24,654 bases of DNA from MGOM01 sp035455265 (lineage in GTDB: Bacteria; Chloroflexota; Anaerolineae; Anaerolineales; E44-bin32): the NCBI GenBank assembly GCA_035455265.1, contig DATIFK010000077.1, positions 1 to 24,654 on the forward strand. The letters run 5' to 3'. The notes beneath the pieces were generated by a model. That model did no database searches. It was not told the DNA's origin and saw only the letters and a list, made by a program, of their open reading frames with translations. Positions 1 through 10,837 of the stretch are shown here, piece after piece. Numbering within the stretch: position 1 is the first letter of the stretch; every line of letters starts with the position of its first letter. A program made the translations under genes and the position numbers.

Positions 1-1
1 C

Positions 2-1741
2 CTCGCCTGGGACGACGTTGAAGTCTCCCGCGACCCGCTCGCTGGCGTGCACGCCGTGGCGACGCCACCTCCTCCTCTCACCACAGAGCAAACCGCCGCC
101 TGGGAAGCGATCCGGCCCGCCCTGGAGGCCCGCCGCCACGACACCTTCCTTCTTCACGGGGTGACCGGGTCCGGCAAGACCGAGGTCTACTTGCACGCCG
201 TGGCCAGAACATTGAAGCTCGGTCGCGGTGCCCTGGTCCTGGTGCCCGAGATCGCCCTGACTCCCCAAACCGTCCAGCGCTTCTTGTCCCGCTTCCCGGG
301 ACGGGTCGGCCTGCTGCATTCGGGCCTTTCGGAAGGAGAGCGCTACGACACCTGGCGACGCTGCCGCTCGGGCGAGATCGACGTGGTCATCGGCGCCCGC
401 AGCGCCCTGTTCGCCCCGCTGGCCGACATCGGGCTGATCGTCCTCGACGAGGCCCACGACGACTCATTCAAGGAACAAGAACACCCGCCGCGCTACCATG
501 CGCGCCAGGCAGCGCAGGCGTACGCGCAGCGGCTGAGTGCCGTGTGCCTGTTGGGGACGGCCACGCCGGACATCGTCACCTACGCCCGCGCCGAACGCGG
601 CGAGGTACGCTTGCTGCGCCTGCCCCAGCGAATCCTCGGCCACCGATCTCAACTGGCCGAGGAGGCGGCGCGCCTGCGAGTCTCGCCGCGCTACCGCGAC
701 CTGGAGTCGGAGGCGAGCGCCATCGACTTGCCGGCGGTGGATGTCATCGACATGCGCCAGGAGCTGCGGGCGGGCAACCGCAGCTTGTTCAGCCGGGCGC
801 TCGATCGCGCCCTAACCCAGACGCTCGAGGCCGGCCACCAGGCGATTCTGTTCCTGAACCGGCGCGGGACGGCGACGTACGTCTTTTGCCGCGACTGCGG
901 GTGGGCCGCCCGCTGCCCGCGCTGCCGGACACCGCTGACCTTCCATCAGGCGGGCGCCGATCTGGTCTGCCACCACTGTGGTTACCGGCGCTCGCGCCCG
1001 ACGCGCTGCCCCAACTGCCGCGGCACGCGTGTGCGCGAATTCGGCGCCGGAACCCAGCGCATCCAGTCCGAAGTCGAAGCGCGCTACCCCGCTGCCCGAA
1101 CGCTGCGCTGGGACTGGGACGTGACGCGGCGCAAGGGATCGCACGACGTCATCCTGGCTCACTTCGCCGCCCACCGCGCCGACGTCTTGATCGGCACCCA
1201 GATGCTCGCCAAGGGTCTCGATCTGCCGCTGGTGACTCTGGTGGGCGTGGTCTCGGCCGACACCGGCCTGCACCTGCCCGACTACCGAGCCGCCGAGCGC
1301 ACCTTCCAGGTGCTCTCGCAGGTGGCCGGCCGGGCTGGGCGTGGACTGCTCGGCGGCCGGGTGATCCTGCAGACGTTCCACCCTGAACACCACGCCATCC
1401 GCGCCGCGGCGGCCCATGACTATGAAGCCTTCTATCGGGAGGAACTGGCTCAGCGTCGCGGGCTGGCGTATCCGCCGTTCAACCGCCTGGTGCGCCTGGT
1501 CGGGTCCCGCCCGAACGATGCCCGCGCCGAACGAGAAGGCAAGACCTTGGCCCAACGGATGCGCCGCGAGGCCGCGACGGGTTCCGTCGAAATCATCGGA
1601 CCGGTGCCCTGCTTCTACAGCCGCCGGCGGGGCCTGGCCCGGTGGCAGATCGTGCTGAAGGGCCCCGACCCGGCCCCCGTCGTGCCCCCCGACCTGCCCG
1701 AGGGCTGGACCATCGACGTCGATCCGGTGAGCCTGCTCTAG
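2..1741 (+). CDS. priA: Primosomal protein N' (PriA helicase), 5'-truncated by window edge
   Basis: PriA is the 3'-to-5' DNA helicase that recognises stalled forks and starts replisome reloading. The frame is open from base 2, so the gene begins outside the window and the GTG at 47 is internal; the missing part would be the N-terminal DNA-binding domain. Visible are Walker A (GVTGSGKTE), a DEAH box followed by DDSFK (PriA usually has DEEHD), and the PriA zinc-binding insert with eight cysteines in four CxxC pairs (CRDC, CPRC, CHHC, CPNC; bases about 890-1020). After these come the helicase lobe 2 motifs GTQMLAKGLD and QVAGRAGRG, and a PriA C-terminal domain. It ends tail to tail with the patatin gene, overlapping by 3 bases. 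Family assignment is secure. Confidence 0.96.
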   Translation, partial: LAWDDVEVSRDPLAGVHAVATPPPPLTTEQTAAWEAIRPALEARRHDTFLLHGVTGSGKTEVYLHAVARTLKLGRGALVLVPEIALTPQTVQRFLSRFPGRVGLLHSGLSEGERYDTWRRCRSGEIDVVIGARSALFAPLADIGLIVLDEAHDDSFKEQEHPPRYHARQAAQAYAQRLSAVCLLGTATPDIVTYARAERGEVRLLRLPQRILGHRSQLAEEAARLRVSPRYRDLESEASAIDLPAVDVIDMRQELRAGNRSLFSRALDRALTQTLEAGHQAILFLNRRGTATYVFCRDCGWAARCPRCRTPLTFHQAGADLVCHHCGYRRSRPTRCPNCRGTRVREFGAGTQRIQSEVEARYPAARTLRWDWDVTRRKGSHDVILAHFAAHRADVLIGTQMLAKGLDLPLVTLVGVVSADTGLHLPDYRAAERTFQVLSQVAGRAGRGLLGGRVILQTFHPEHHAIRAAAAHDYEAFYREELAQRRGLAYPPFNRLVRLVGSRPNDARAEREGKTLAQRMRREAATGSVEIIGPVPCFYSRRRGLARWQIVLKGPDPAPVVPPDLPEGWTIDVDPVSLL

Positions 1742-2640
1742 CGGCTTGCGCCCGGCGACCGATGGTTGGCGTGCCGAGCGCCCCTAGCCGGTTCGGCCCA
1801 GGGTCGGCCGCGCCATTTCGAGATCGTGCGCGTCGCGAGGCGATGGCCGATCTCGAACAGCTCCCGCGACTTGCTGAAGTCCCAGATGGGCAATACATGG
1901 GGGCTGCGCAGCTCGATGGTGCGCACCGGCACTCCCTTGGCCTCGGCCAAGGCCGTTTCGAGACTCGCATGCCGCCGGCTCAGGGCAAAGCTGAGTTTCC
2001 CCACGAGCCGGATGAGCGCGTGTTCGGTCCCGGGGAGGGGCCGTGGATCTCTCAGGTCGAGGGCAATGATCGACGTGGCGCCCAGGCTCAGGGCGGGTTC
2101 CACCGGAAGGTTGCTGAGCGCGCCGCCATCGACGATCAGGTGGCCGTCTTTCTGGGTTGGAGCGAACCACGGCGGCACCGCGATGGATGCCATCAATCCA
2201 TCCAGGACGCGTTGTCGCGGCTCCTGGCCGTAGATCACGGGCTGGCCCGAGTCCAGGTCCGCACTGACCAGGCCCAGGCGGACATCGGCGATCTGGTCAA
2301 AGCGGAGGGTCGGGGAAATCCCTTTGGACACGAAGTACTCTCGAATCCGCCGGCTCCCGTAGAGGTTGGGGCGCCCGGATAGGGCCCGCAGCGTCACGCG
2401 GGCCAGGCGAGAGTCCATCAGGTTCGCTTCGCCCATCTCCTGGAAGACCCGCTCGAGCGCTTCAATCCCGGCCAGGTCCACGCCCCACAATCCCAGGCCG
2501 ACCGCATTGATCGCTCCAACCGAGGTGCCAACGAGCAGGTCGGGCTTGACGCCGGCTTCGATCAGGGCCCGAAGGGCGCCGACTTGCAGCGCCCCGCGCG
2601 CCCCTCCAGCTCCCAAAACGAATGCCAGACACCGGGCCAT
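1738..2640 (-). CDS. Patatin-like phospholipase (RssA-type)
   Basis: A 300-residue patatin-family serine hydrolase, expected to cleave acyl chains from phospholipids or other lipids. The N-terminus carries the glycine-rich oxyanion-hole motif GAGGARG (residues 10-16) and the nucleophile elbow GTSVG with Ser40. The second half of the Ser-Asp dyad is D171 in VDGGALSNLP. No signal peptide is seen, so it is probably cytoplasmic, like RssA. Three start codons lie in tandem (GTG 2646, GTG 2643, ATG 2640). I chose ATG 2640 because it leaves a GAGGTG Shine-Dalgarno just upstream and begins right at the conserved domain. It follows dnaA on the same strand but is separated by about 340 bases with a hairpin, so it is probably transcribed on its own. 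The physiological substrate cannot be told from sequence. Confidence 0.93.
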   Translation of the reverse strand: MARCLAFVLGAGGARGALQVGALRALIEAGVKPDLLVGTSVGAINAVGLGLWGVDLAGIEALERVFQEMGEANLMDSRLARVTLRALSGRPNLYGSRRIREYFVSKGISPTLRFDQIADVRLGLVSADLDSGQPVIYGQEPRQRVLDGLMASIAVPPWFAPTQKDGHLIVDGGALSNLPVEPALSLGATSIIALDLRDPRPLPGTEHALIRLVGKLSFALSRRHASLETALAEAKGVPVRTIELRSPHVLPIWDFSKSRELFEIGHRLATRTISKWRGRPWAEPARGARHANHRSPGASR

Positions 2641-2657
2641 CACCACCTCGTCCCGTC

Positions 2658-2663
2658 ATCATA
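2658..2663 (-). promoter_or_regulatory. Possible -10 element for the patatin gene
   Basis: TATGAT on the minus strand places transcription initiation near 2651, only 5-11 bases before the candidate starts at 2646-2640. No good -35 hexamer is seen; the upstream bases are a GC-rich inverted repeat (CCGCC/GGCGG). A weak call. Confidence 0.3.
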
Positions 2664-2752
2664 CCGCCGCCCTGCCTGGCGGAGGCCCAGCCGAGGGCGC
2701 TCCCACCTCAGAGTCGCACAACAGGTCGGCGTACTGCGCGGTTGAACGCACC

Positions 2753-2781
2753 GCCGAAAGCAAACCGCCCCCGAAGGGGCG
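2753..2781 (-). terminator. UUCG-capped hairpin between dnaA and the patatin gene
   Basis: Read on the minus strand, CGCCCC-TTCG-GGGGCG is a perfect 6-bp stem with a UUCG tetraloop, followed by GTTTGCTTTC. This is a plausible intrinsic terminator for dnaA, about 200 bases past its stop codon. The T-tract is interrupted, so it may be weak. The remainder of 2647-2981 shows no gene and no other clear element. Confidence 0.45.
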
Positions 2782-2981
2782 TGCCGAGGACGACGGGCTA
2801 CGTTGGGAGCGCCGGCCGGTTGCCGCGTGGGGCCCGGACTACGAGTCGCTCCGATGGGGGATCCGCGTTTCTCTCCCGACGCTCGTCTTGGTGGCGGCTT
2901 GCCTCCCTACACTAGCCAAAGACCGCCGGGCCCGCCAGGGTCGCGTGTCACCGTATGGGGAGGAAGGCCCTCCGAGAAGCT

Positions 2982-4313
2982 TCAAGCCGGCGCGTGGGCC
3001 CGGTTGTAGAGGGTCTCGCGGATGGCCGAAACACGGCGACGCAAGCCGTCGTCCGTCTCCAACAGGCTGGCGATCTTGTCGCAACCGTACATCACGGTCG
3101 TGTGGTCGCGCCCGCCCAGGGCCTCGCCGATCTGCGGAAGCGAGGCGTTCGTCCCCTCGCGGATGAGGAACATCGCCACCTGGCGCGGCAGCGCCACCTG
3201 GCGCGAGCGGTCGTTGGACAGGAGCCGGTCCTCGTCGACGCCGAATTGGTCGGCGACGGCGGCAATGATCCGATCGGGAGTCACAACGCTGGGGCGCGCC
3301 TGCATGTCGGCCAGCGTGGCTTCCACCAGGTCCTTGGACAGCGGCACCCCGCTGAGATCGGAGAACGCCAGGACGCGGGTCAGGGCGCCCTCCAACTCGC
3401 GGATGTTGCTCTGGACGCGCCGGGCGATGATCTCCAGGTACTCCGACTCGACCGTCCGACCGGCGCGCTCGGCCTTGGAGCGCAGGATCGCCAGGCGCGT
3501 CTCGAAGTCCGGCGGCTGAATGTCGGCCGTCAGGCCCCACTCGAAGCGCGAGCGCAGCCTCTCCTCGAGGGTGACCAGCGCCTTGGGCGGCCGGTCGGAC
3601 GAGATGACGATCTGCTTCTCCTGGCCGTGCAGCGTGTTGAAGGTGTGGAAGAACTCCTCCTGCGTCGACTCCTTGCCGGCGATGAACTGGATATCGTCGA
3701 TCAGCAGGACGTCCATGCGCCGATAGCGCTCGCGGAAGGCCTCGGTCGTGTGCGCCCGGATGGCGTTGATCAGGTCGTTGGTGAATTCTTCGGAGGAAAC
3801 GTACAGCACGTGCAAGCCGGCGGTGAAGCAGGCGTGGCCGACGGCGTGCAGCAGGTGCGTCTTCCCCAACCCGACACCGCCATACAGGAAAAGCGGGTTG
3901 TAGGCCTTGGCCGGATTCTCGGCGACGGCCAACGCGGCCGCATGCGCCAGGCGGTTGCTCGCGCCGACGACGAAGGATTCGAAGGCATAGCGGGAGTTCA
4001 GATAGCCCGGCGCTGGAGGTGCTATCGCCGGGGGCAGAGACTCGAAGGTGTCTTCGTCGGCGGCGTCCGGCTGCCAGATGACGAAGCGCACCTCCACCGT
4101 GCGGCCCATCAAACCGGACAGGACTTTCTTCAGGGTCGCCAGCAACCGGTCTTCGAGCCAGTCGCGGGCGTAGGCATTCTGCACGCCGAAAACGAACGCA
4201 CCGTCCTCGTAGGCCAGCAGTTCCGCATCACGCACCCAGGTGTCGAACGAAGCGCGAGGCAGTTCGAGCTGCAATTGCCCCAGCGCCGCTTCCCAGGCAC
4301 GCTCTGCATTCAT
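2982..4313 (-). CDS. dnaA: Chromosomal replication initiator protein DnaA
   Basis: DnaA binds origin DnaA boxes and melts oriC in its ATP form. All four domains are present in 443 residues, a normal length. Domain I is at about 1-80, with a WVRD segment typical of the family. A short proline-rich domain II linker lies at about 81-105. Domain III is AAA+, with Walker A GGVGLGKT at 145-152 and Walker B LLIDDIQF near 210. Domain IV is the helix-turn-helix, with the signature GRDHTTVMYG near the C-terminus. The ATG at 4313 has a GGAGGG ribosome site six bases upstream. A sigma70-type promoter lies at 4485-4513, giving a leader of about 165 bases. Neighbours are radA upstream and a patatin gene downstream; dnaN, recF and gyrB are absent, so this is not the classical dnaA locus. 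Confidence 0.98.
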   Translation of the reverse strand: MNAERAWEAALGQLQLELPRASFDTWVRDAELLAYEDGAFVFGVQNAYARDWLEDRLLATLKKVLSGLMGRTVEVRFVIWQPDAADEDTFESLPPAIAPPAPGYLNSRYAFESFVVGASNRLAHAAALAVAENPAKAYNPLFLYGGVGLGKTHLLHAVGHACFTAGLHVLYVSSEEFTNDLINAIRAHTTEAFRERYRRMDVLLIDDIQFIAGKESTQEEFFHTFNTLHGQEKQIVISSDRPPKALVTLEERLRSRFEWGLTADIQPPDFETRLAILRSKAERAGRTVESEYLEIIARRVQSNIRELEGALTRVLAFSDLSGVPLSKDLVEATLADMQARPSVVTPDRIIAAVADQFGVDEDRLLSNDRSRQVALPRQVAMFLIREGTNASLPQIGEALGGRDHTTVMYGCDKIASLLETDDGLRRRVSAIRETLYNRAHAPA

Positions 4314-4484
4314 GCGTATCCCTCCGGACGGAACGACGGCGGTGGTCGAGAGCGCCGCCGCCGCGTCCTCCTATCGAACATGGAAATGAAAATCTCTCTG
4401 GTGGCGGTGGGAGGGACGCACCGTGCGAGTGCGCTAGCTGGACATTCCCTTACTGCGGATCAGCACCCTGCCCCCGACAAATTC

Positions 4485-4513
4485 ATTCTAACAAAGGACC
4501 AGCCGCGGTTCAA
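4485..4513 (-). promoter_or_regulatory. Sigma70-type promoter of dnaA
   Basis: On the minus strand TTGAAC (4508-4513) and TAGAAT (4485-4490) are separated by exactly 17 bases, inside the most AT-rich part of the radA-dnaA gap. The predicted start is near 4478, about 165 bases before the dnaA ATG. The rest of 4314-4769 contains two hairpins, reported separately, and no open gene. No match to the TTATCCACA DnaA-box consensus was found in it. Confidence 0.7.
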
Positions 4514-4533
4514 TACGCGCGACCTACTCTTCC

Positions 4534-4561
4534 CTAAAAACAAACGAGCGACCTCGTCGCT
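4534..4561 (-). terminator. Hairpin plus T-rich tract between radA and dnaA
   Basis: On the minus strand AGCGAC-GAG-GTCGCT (6-bp perfect stem, 3-base loop) is followed by CGTTTGTTTTTAG. It lies downstream of radA and just upstream of the dnaA promoter. It would insulate dnaA from read-through. The stem is short, so its strength is uncertain. Confidence 0.45.
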
Positions 4562-4740
4562 TCCGCGTTAACGAATCCCCGCGGCCTGCCGGCGTCGCCT
4601 CCGACCTCGCTCGATGTGGTGTTGAAGCCTTCGACGGAAGGTGACGCCACATCCCTACCGAAGACACCCATCTGCCCCCACATCTATGGAGCGCGCCATG
4701 GGGTGCCACGGCCATTCGGAATGGCGGATCGAATCCTTAA

Positions 4741-4769
4741 CAAGGAAGTCCGAGATCAAGGACTCCTTG
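4741..4769 (-). terminator. Imperfect hairpin directly after the radA stop
   Basis: Immediately downstream of the radA TGA the minus strand reads CAAGGAGTCC, an 8-base loop, then GGACTTCCTTG: a 10-bp stem with one bulged T. It is followed only by TTAAGG, so it lacks a real U-tract. It may be an RNA-stabilising 3' end or a weak terminator working with the hairpin at 4534-4561. Confidence 0.4.
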
Positions 4770-6158
4770 TCATCGGCCACTTCCGGCTTCGCTGGAACTC
4801 GTCCCGAGCGCATGATTCAGTGCCTCTCGAACCGAACGAACGGCCAAGAGCTCGATTCCGGGCTGCGCGTCGTTGCCGCGCACGCTCATGGGCACGATGA
4901 CACGCCGAAAGCCGAGTTTCGCCGCCTCGCGCAGGCGCAGACCCAGCTGCGAGACCGAGCGCAGCTCGCCGGAGAGCCCCACTTCGCCCACCAGAGCCAG
5001 GTCGGCGGGCACCGGCCGGTCGCGCAACGACGAAGCCACGGCCACAGCCACTGCCAGATCGGCCGCCGGCTCGTCGATGCGCAGTCCACCCACGACATTG
5101 ACGAACACATCCTGATCGCCGAGCGGTAGTCCGACCCGCCGCGTGAGCACCGCCAGGGTCAGCAAGAGCCGGTTGAAGTCGACTCCATTGGCTGTGCGGC
5201 GGGGATTCCCGAAGGCCGTCGGACTCGTCAGGCCCTGGACCTCTACCAGCAGCGGCCGCGTGCCCTCCAGAGTGACGGCCACGGCCGATCCGGGCGCTTG
5301 AAGCACGCGCTCCGCCAGGAAGGCCTCCGATGGATTGGGCACTTCGACCAGGCCGCCCTCCAGCATTTCGAAAACGCCGACCTCGGTGGTGGCTCCAAAA
5401 CGGTTCTTCACCGCCCTCAGAAGGCGGAAGGCATGCAGCGGGTCGCCCTCCAGATAAAGAACCGTGTCGACAATGTGCTCGAGCACCTTGGGTCCGGCGA
5501 TCGCCCCTTCTTTGGTCACATGTCCGACAAGGAAGATGGCAGCTTCGGAGCCTTTCGCCACGGCCTGAAGCCGCGAGGCCGCCTCCCGGACCTGCGAGAT
5601 CGATCCCGCTCCGGTTTCCAGCTCCGGCACCTGGACCGTCTGGATCGAGTCGACGACGACCAGCCGGGGCTGGAGGGCCTCGATTTGGGCCAGGATGGCC
5701 CCCAGGTCAGTCTCCGCCAGCAGGTACAACTCCGCCGATGGCGCGGCGCCTCCCGGCAGCCGCCTGGCCCTGGCCTGGATCTGGCGGATCGACTCCTCGC
5801 CCGAGACGTACAGCACCGGCCCGGCGTTCGCCATGCCGAGCGCCATCTGCAGCAGCAGCGTCGATTTCCCGATCCCGGGGTCGCCGCCCACCAGCACCAG
5901 CGACCCCGGTACCACGCCGCCACCGAGCACGCGGGCGAATTCCTCCATCGGCAGCGGGTAGCGCACGTCCGGGTCGCCGTTGAGCGACGCCAGACGAATG
6001 GGCGAGCCCTCTGAGCGGTGCGGCGCCGTCGGTTTCGCCGACGGCAGAGGTTCGCTCACCATGCTGTTCCACGCGCCGCACTGCGGGCAACGACCCAGCG
6101 GCCGGGCGGCGCTGCGCCCGCACTGCTGGCAAACGTAGTGGACACGGACTCGCGCCAA
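4770..6158 (-). CDS. radA: DNA repair protein RadA (Sms)
   Basis: RadA is a RecA-related, DnaB-like ATPase that drives branch migration in recombination intermediates. The 462-residue product has the full family architecture. An N-terminal four-cysteine zinc finger uses C10, C13, C24 and C27 (CQQCG and CPQCG). Walker A is GDPGIGKST at 92-100. The RadA-specific KNRFG motif lies near residue 250, and the C-terminus is a Lon-protease-like domain. The start is TTG 6158: it has a GAAAGGA ribosome site five bases upstream, and any later methionine (first at residue 33) would delete the zinc finger. It lies 19 bases after the HD-domain gene, so the two probably share one transcript. Confidence 0.97.
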   Translation of the reverse strand: MARVRVHYVCQQCGRSAARPLGRCPQCGAWNSMVSEPLPSAKPTAPHRSEGSPIRLASLNGDPDVRYPLPMEEFARVLGGGVVPGSLVLVGGDPGIGKSTLLLQMALGMANAGPVLYVSGEESIRQIQARARRLPGGAAPSAELYLLAETDLGAILAQIEALQPRLVVVDSIQTVQVPELETGAGSISQVREAASRLQAVAKGSEAAIFLVGHVTKEGAIAGPKVLEHIVDTVLYLEGDPLHAFRLLRAVKNRFGATTEVGVFEMLEGGLVEVPNPSEAFLAERVLQAPGSAVAVTLEGTRPLLVEVQGLTSPTAFGNPRRTANGVDFNRLLLTLAVLTRRVGLPLGDQDVFVNVVGGLRIDEPAADLAVAVAVASSLRDRPVPADLALVGEVGLSGELRSVSQLGLRLREAAKLGFRRVIVPMSVRGNDAQPGIELLAVRSVREALNHALGTSSSEAGSGR

Positions 6159-6177
6159 GGGGTTCCTTTCGAGGTGT

Positions 6178-6702
6178 CTAGACCGCCCTGTCCTGTGGCC
6201 CCCACTCCAGGGCCAACCATGACGGCACGTCTCGCTTCAGGCTGCGCTCGGTGGCCCAGGCGATGATCTCGGCCCGGCGCGCCGCCGGGGTGCAGAGCCG
6301 ATCCGGCCGGGGGAAGATCGAGGCGCGCGCCAGGTCCAACCGGTCGGCATCCCAGCATGTCTGCAGCGTGATGTCGCCTTCGGTCAGCCCGTCGGTATGC
6401 AAAGCGCATGCTTGATAGAGCCGATCGAAGCGGCGCGGCTCGAGATCGAAGGCTTCGCCGCGCAGGGATGCCGCCAGGTCGGCGCCGCGCCGGCCGTGCC
6501 CTTTGTCCCAACCATCATTGAATCGGCAGGCGTCGTGGAACAGGCAAAAGAGCAGGAGCACGTCGAGGTCGGCGCCCGTTTCGCCCGCCAGCCGCCGGCC
6601 GTTCTCCAGGACGCGGCCCCAGTGCGTCACGCCGTGCAGGCCGTCCCAGGGCAGGACGTATTGACGCCGAATGAGGTCGAGCACGCTCGGAACGGAGATC
6701 AA
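6178..6702 (-). CDS. HD-domain metal-dependent phosphohydrolase
   Basis: A 174-residue protein of the HD superfamily. Visible metal ligands are H23 or H27 (GLHGVTHWG), the HD doublet H56-D57 (FHDACRFND), H69, H102 (ALHTDG) and D118/D120 (CWDADRLDL). The whole protein is essentially the HD fold. HD proteins hydrolyse nucleotide or other phosphate esters; the substrate cannot be assigned here. Translation probably begins at TTG 6702, with AGGGG five bases before it. A TATAAT lies at 6721-6726. The gene is followed after 19 bases by radA, pointing to co-expression and perhaps a nucleotide-metabolism or repair role, which is only an inference from the neighbour. Confidence 0.85.
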   Translation of the reverse strand: MISVPSVLDLIRRQYVLPWDGLHGVTHWGRVLENGRRLAGETGADLDVLLLFCLFHDACRFNDGWDKGHGRRGADLAASLRGEAFDLEPRRFDRLYQACALHTDGLTEGDITLQTCWDADRLDLARASIFPRPDRLCTPAARRAEIIAWATERSLKRDVPSWLALEWGPQDRAV

Positions 6703-6720
6703 GCGAACCCCTGACCGTCG

Positions 6721-6726
6721 ATTATA
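6721..6726 (-). promoter_or_regulatory. -10 element for the HD-radA unit
   Basis: A perfect TATAAT on the minus strand, with predicted start near 6714, about 12 bases upstream of the TTG start of the HD gene. No convincing -35 hexamer was seen. It lies between the clpC terminator and the gene, where a promoter is expected. Confidence 0.5.
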
Positions 6727-6764
6727 GACGCACCGACCGATCGCGGAGCGGCACCGTGCCCCGG

Positions 6765-6801
6765 AAGAAAACGTAGGGGCGAAGCGTGCTTCGCCCCTAC
6801 G
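6765..6801 (-). terminator. Strong intrinsic terminator of clpC
   Basis: A perfect 14-bp inverted repeat (CGTAGGGGCGAAGC, 2-base spacer, GCTTCGCCCCTACG; 6772-6801). On the minus strand it is followed at once by TTTTCTT. It lies 28 bases past the clpC stop. The GTAGGGGCG...CGCCCCTAC palindrome resembles dispersed repeats seen in environmental genomes, so it may be a mobile palindrome used as a terminator. Confidence 0.85.
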
Positions 6802-6828
6802 ATGCTGGCCTACTAGCCCGGACCCGGC

Positions 6829-9333
<2,505 letters not shown>

Positions 9334-9378
9334 GGGTCCTCCTCTGTCCGCTTGCGAAAACCAACCTGCCTTGGTCGG

Positions 9379-9387
9379 ATTCTACCA
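9379..9387 (-). promoter_or_regulatory. Extended -10 promoter of clpC
   Basis: On the minus strand TGG-TAGAAT is an extended -10 (TGN plus hexamer) with no clear -35. The predicted start is near 9372, giving a leader of about 38 bases that holds the AGGAGG site. The hexamer lies in a small inverted repeat, GGATTC-TGGTA-GAATCC, a possible operator. Confidence 0.5.
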
Positions 9388-9421
9388 GAATCCCAGGAGG
9401 TCGCGTTTCGCCCCCGGGCAG

Positions 9422-9459
9422 AGACACAAACCGGGCGGCACCTTGCGGCGTCGCCCGGT
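9422..9459 (-). terminator. Intrinsic terminator of the S1-domain gene
   Basis: On the minus strand ACCGGGCG and CGCCCGGT close a stem that continues through CGCC/GGTG to a GCAA tetraloop, with one mismatch. It is followed by TTTGTGTCT. It begins eight bases past the stop codon of the S1 gene. Confidence 0.75.
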
Positions 9460-9466
9460 CGCAGGG

Positions 9467-10804
9467 TCAGGCCGTCTCCGGCGGAGCACCACCGGAGTCG
9501 TCTAGGTCGGGAGGCGCCTCGTCCGGCGGCGCTTCGGCGTCGTCGGTTTCCTCCGCTTCGAGTTCGGCGTCGAAGTCCTCAACGACGTCCTCGCGCGGGG
9601 CCGGGCCCGGAGTCATCTCGTCCACCGCCGTCTTCCAGTCGAGATCGGCGTATTCGGCCGAGGCGACGCGCTTCAGGCTCAGCCCGATGCGTTTGCGCGG
9701 CCGGTCGAGCTTGATGACCCGCAGCGTCACCGTCTGTCCCTCGTGCACAGCTTCCTTGGGATGCTCGATGCGCCGGTCGGCCAGCTCGGAGATGTGGATC
9801 AGCCCCTCGACCTCGTAGTCGCCGGCGACCTTGAGGCTGGCGAAAGCGCCGAACTTCGTCAGCTTCGTCACCGTTCCTTCGACCAGCTGACCTTCCTGGA
9901 GAGACTCGACCGTCGTCTCCCAGGGGTCGGGCAGGAGCTCGCGCATCGACAGGCTGATGCGCTTCCGCTCGGGATCGACGCTGAGGACCTTGACCTGCAC
10001 CTCCTGGCCGACCTCGAGAGCATCGCGCGGGTGGGCGATTCGCTTCCACGAGATCTCCGACAGGTGGACCAGGCCGTCGGCGCCGCCGATGTCGACGAAC
10101 GCGCCGAAGTCGGCGATCGAGATCACCCGGCCGGGGCGCACCTCCCCGGGCTGCAACTCGGTGATCAGGCGCTCTTTGAGCGCCTTGCGGGCCTCGCGCG
10201 CCGCCGCCCGTTCCGACAGGATCAGGCGGTTGCGCCGGCGATCGACCTCGATGACCTTCGCCAGGATCGGCTCACCGACCATCTTGCCCCAGCGCTTCTC
10301 GGGCGTCTCGCCTTCGGAGCGTCTCCGCCGCGCCAGGCTGATCTGCGACGCCGGAATGAAACCGCGCAGGTTGCCCACTTTGACGATCAGGCCGCCCTTG
10401 TTGTAGCCGCCGACGAGGCCCTCATAGACGTCCTGAGACCCCAGCAGGCCCTCGGCCAGGGTCCAGTCGCCTTCTTCCATGGCCCGCAGCGCCGACAACA
10501 GGATGCCGTCATCGCGGTCGCCGGTGCGGACGATGTAGACCGGGATCTCGCGCCCGACGACGAGGTTGGCCTTCTGCTCCTCGGACATCTGCTCGACCTC
10601 GGAGGCCGGGATCATCCCCTCCGACTTCGCTCCGATGTCCACCAGGACGTCGCCGCCACTGATGCGGGCGATCGTTCCGGTACGCAGCTCGCCGCGGCGG
10701 GGGCTGTCGAGACCGTAGGCCTCCCCTTCAAGGAAGGCATCCATCGGGTGCGAGTCCGGGCTTGGGACAGCCGGCTCCCCGATGGGCTTGTCGTTCGGCT
10801 CCAT
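9467..10804 (-). CDS. Four-S1-domain RNA-binding protein (ribosomal protein S1 homologue)
   Basis: A 445-residue protein with four consecutive S1 (OB-fold) domains, ending in a strongly acidic, Pro/Ala-rich tail rich in Asp and Glu. The domains start near RTGTIARISGG, DVYEGLVGGYNKGG, PGRVISIADFGAF and EGTVTKLTKFGAF. The last two match canonical S1 RNA-binding domains best (GLVHLSEIS and GLIHISELA segments). It would bind mRNA and help ribosomes load, as S1-type proteins do. I chose ATG 10804 although the frame stays open to 11110, because a promoter (TGGACA-18-TATAAT) lies inside that longer frame and the upstream translation is low-complexity. The ribosome site is weak (AAAGAG, eight bases away). 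It is transcribed divergently from chlI. Confidence 0.93.
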   Translation of the reverse strand: MEPNDKPIGEPAVPSPDSHPMDAFLEGEAYGLDSPRRGELRTGTIARISGGDVLVDIGAKSEGMIPASEVEQMSEEQKANLVVGREIPVYIVRTGDRDDGILLSALRAMEEGDWTLAEGLLGSQDVYEGLVGGYNKGGLIVKVGNLRGFIPASQISLARRRRSEGETPEKRWGKMVGEPILAKVIEVDRRRNRLILSERAAAREARKALKERLITELQPGEVRPGRVISIADFGAFVDIGGADGLVHLSEISWKRIAHPRDALEVGQEVQVKVLSVDPERKRISLSMRELLPDPWETTVESLQEGQLVEGTVTKLTKFGAFASLKVAGDYEVEGLIHISELADRRIEHPKEAVHEGQTVTLRVIKLDRPRKRIGLSLKRVASAEYADLDWKTAVDEMTPGPAPREDVVEDFDAELEAEETDDAEAPPDEAPPDLDDSGGAPPETA

Positions 10805-10837
10805 GAAGACGACTCTTTCTGTAACCAGGATGCGCGC

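Noticed and set aside
2955..4571. Long plus-strand frame opposite dnaA (538 codons)
   Set aside because: Antisense shadow of dnaA, which is unmistakable on the other strand.
4314..4769. oriC next to dnaA
   Set aside because: No DnaA-box consensus or clusters were found; the gap is explained by terminator hairpins and a promoter.
9334..9466. CtsR operator upstream of clpC
   Set aside because: No tandem GGTCAAA-like heptads; only a small GGATTC/GAATCC repeat is present.
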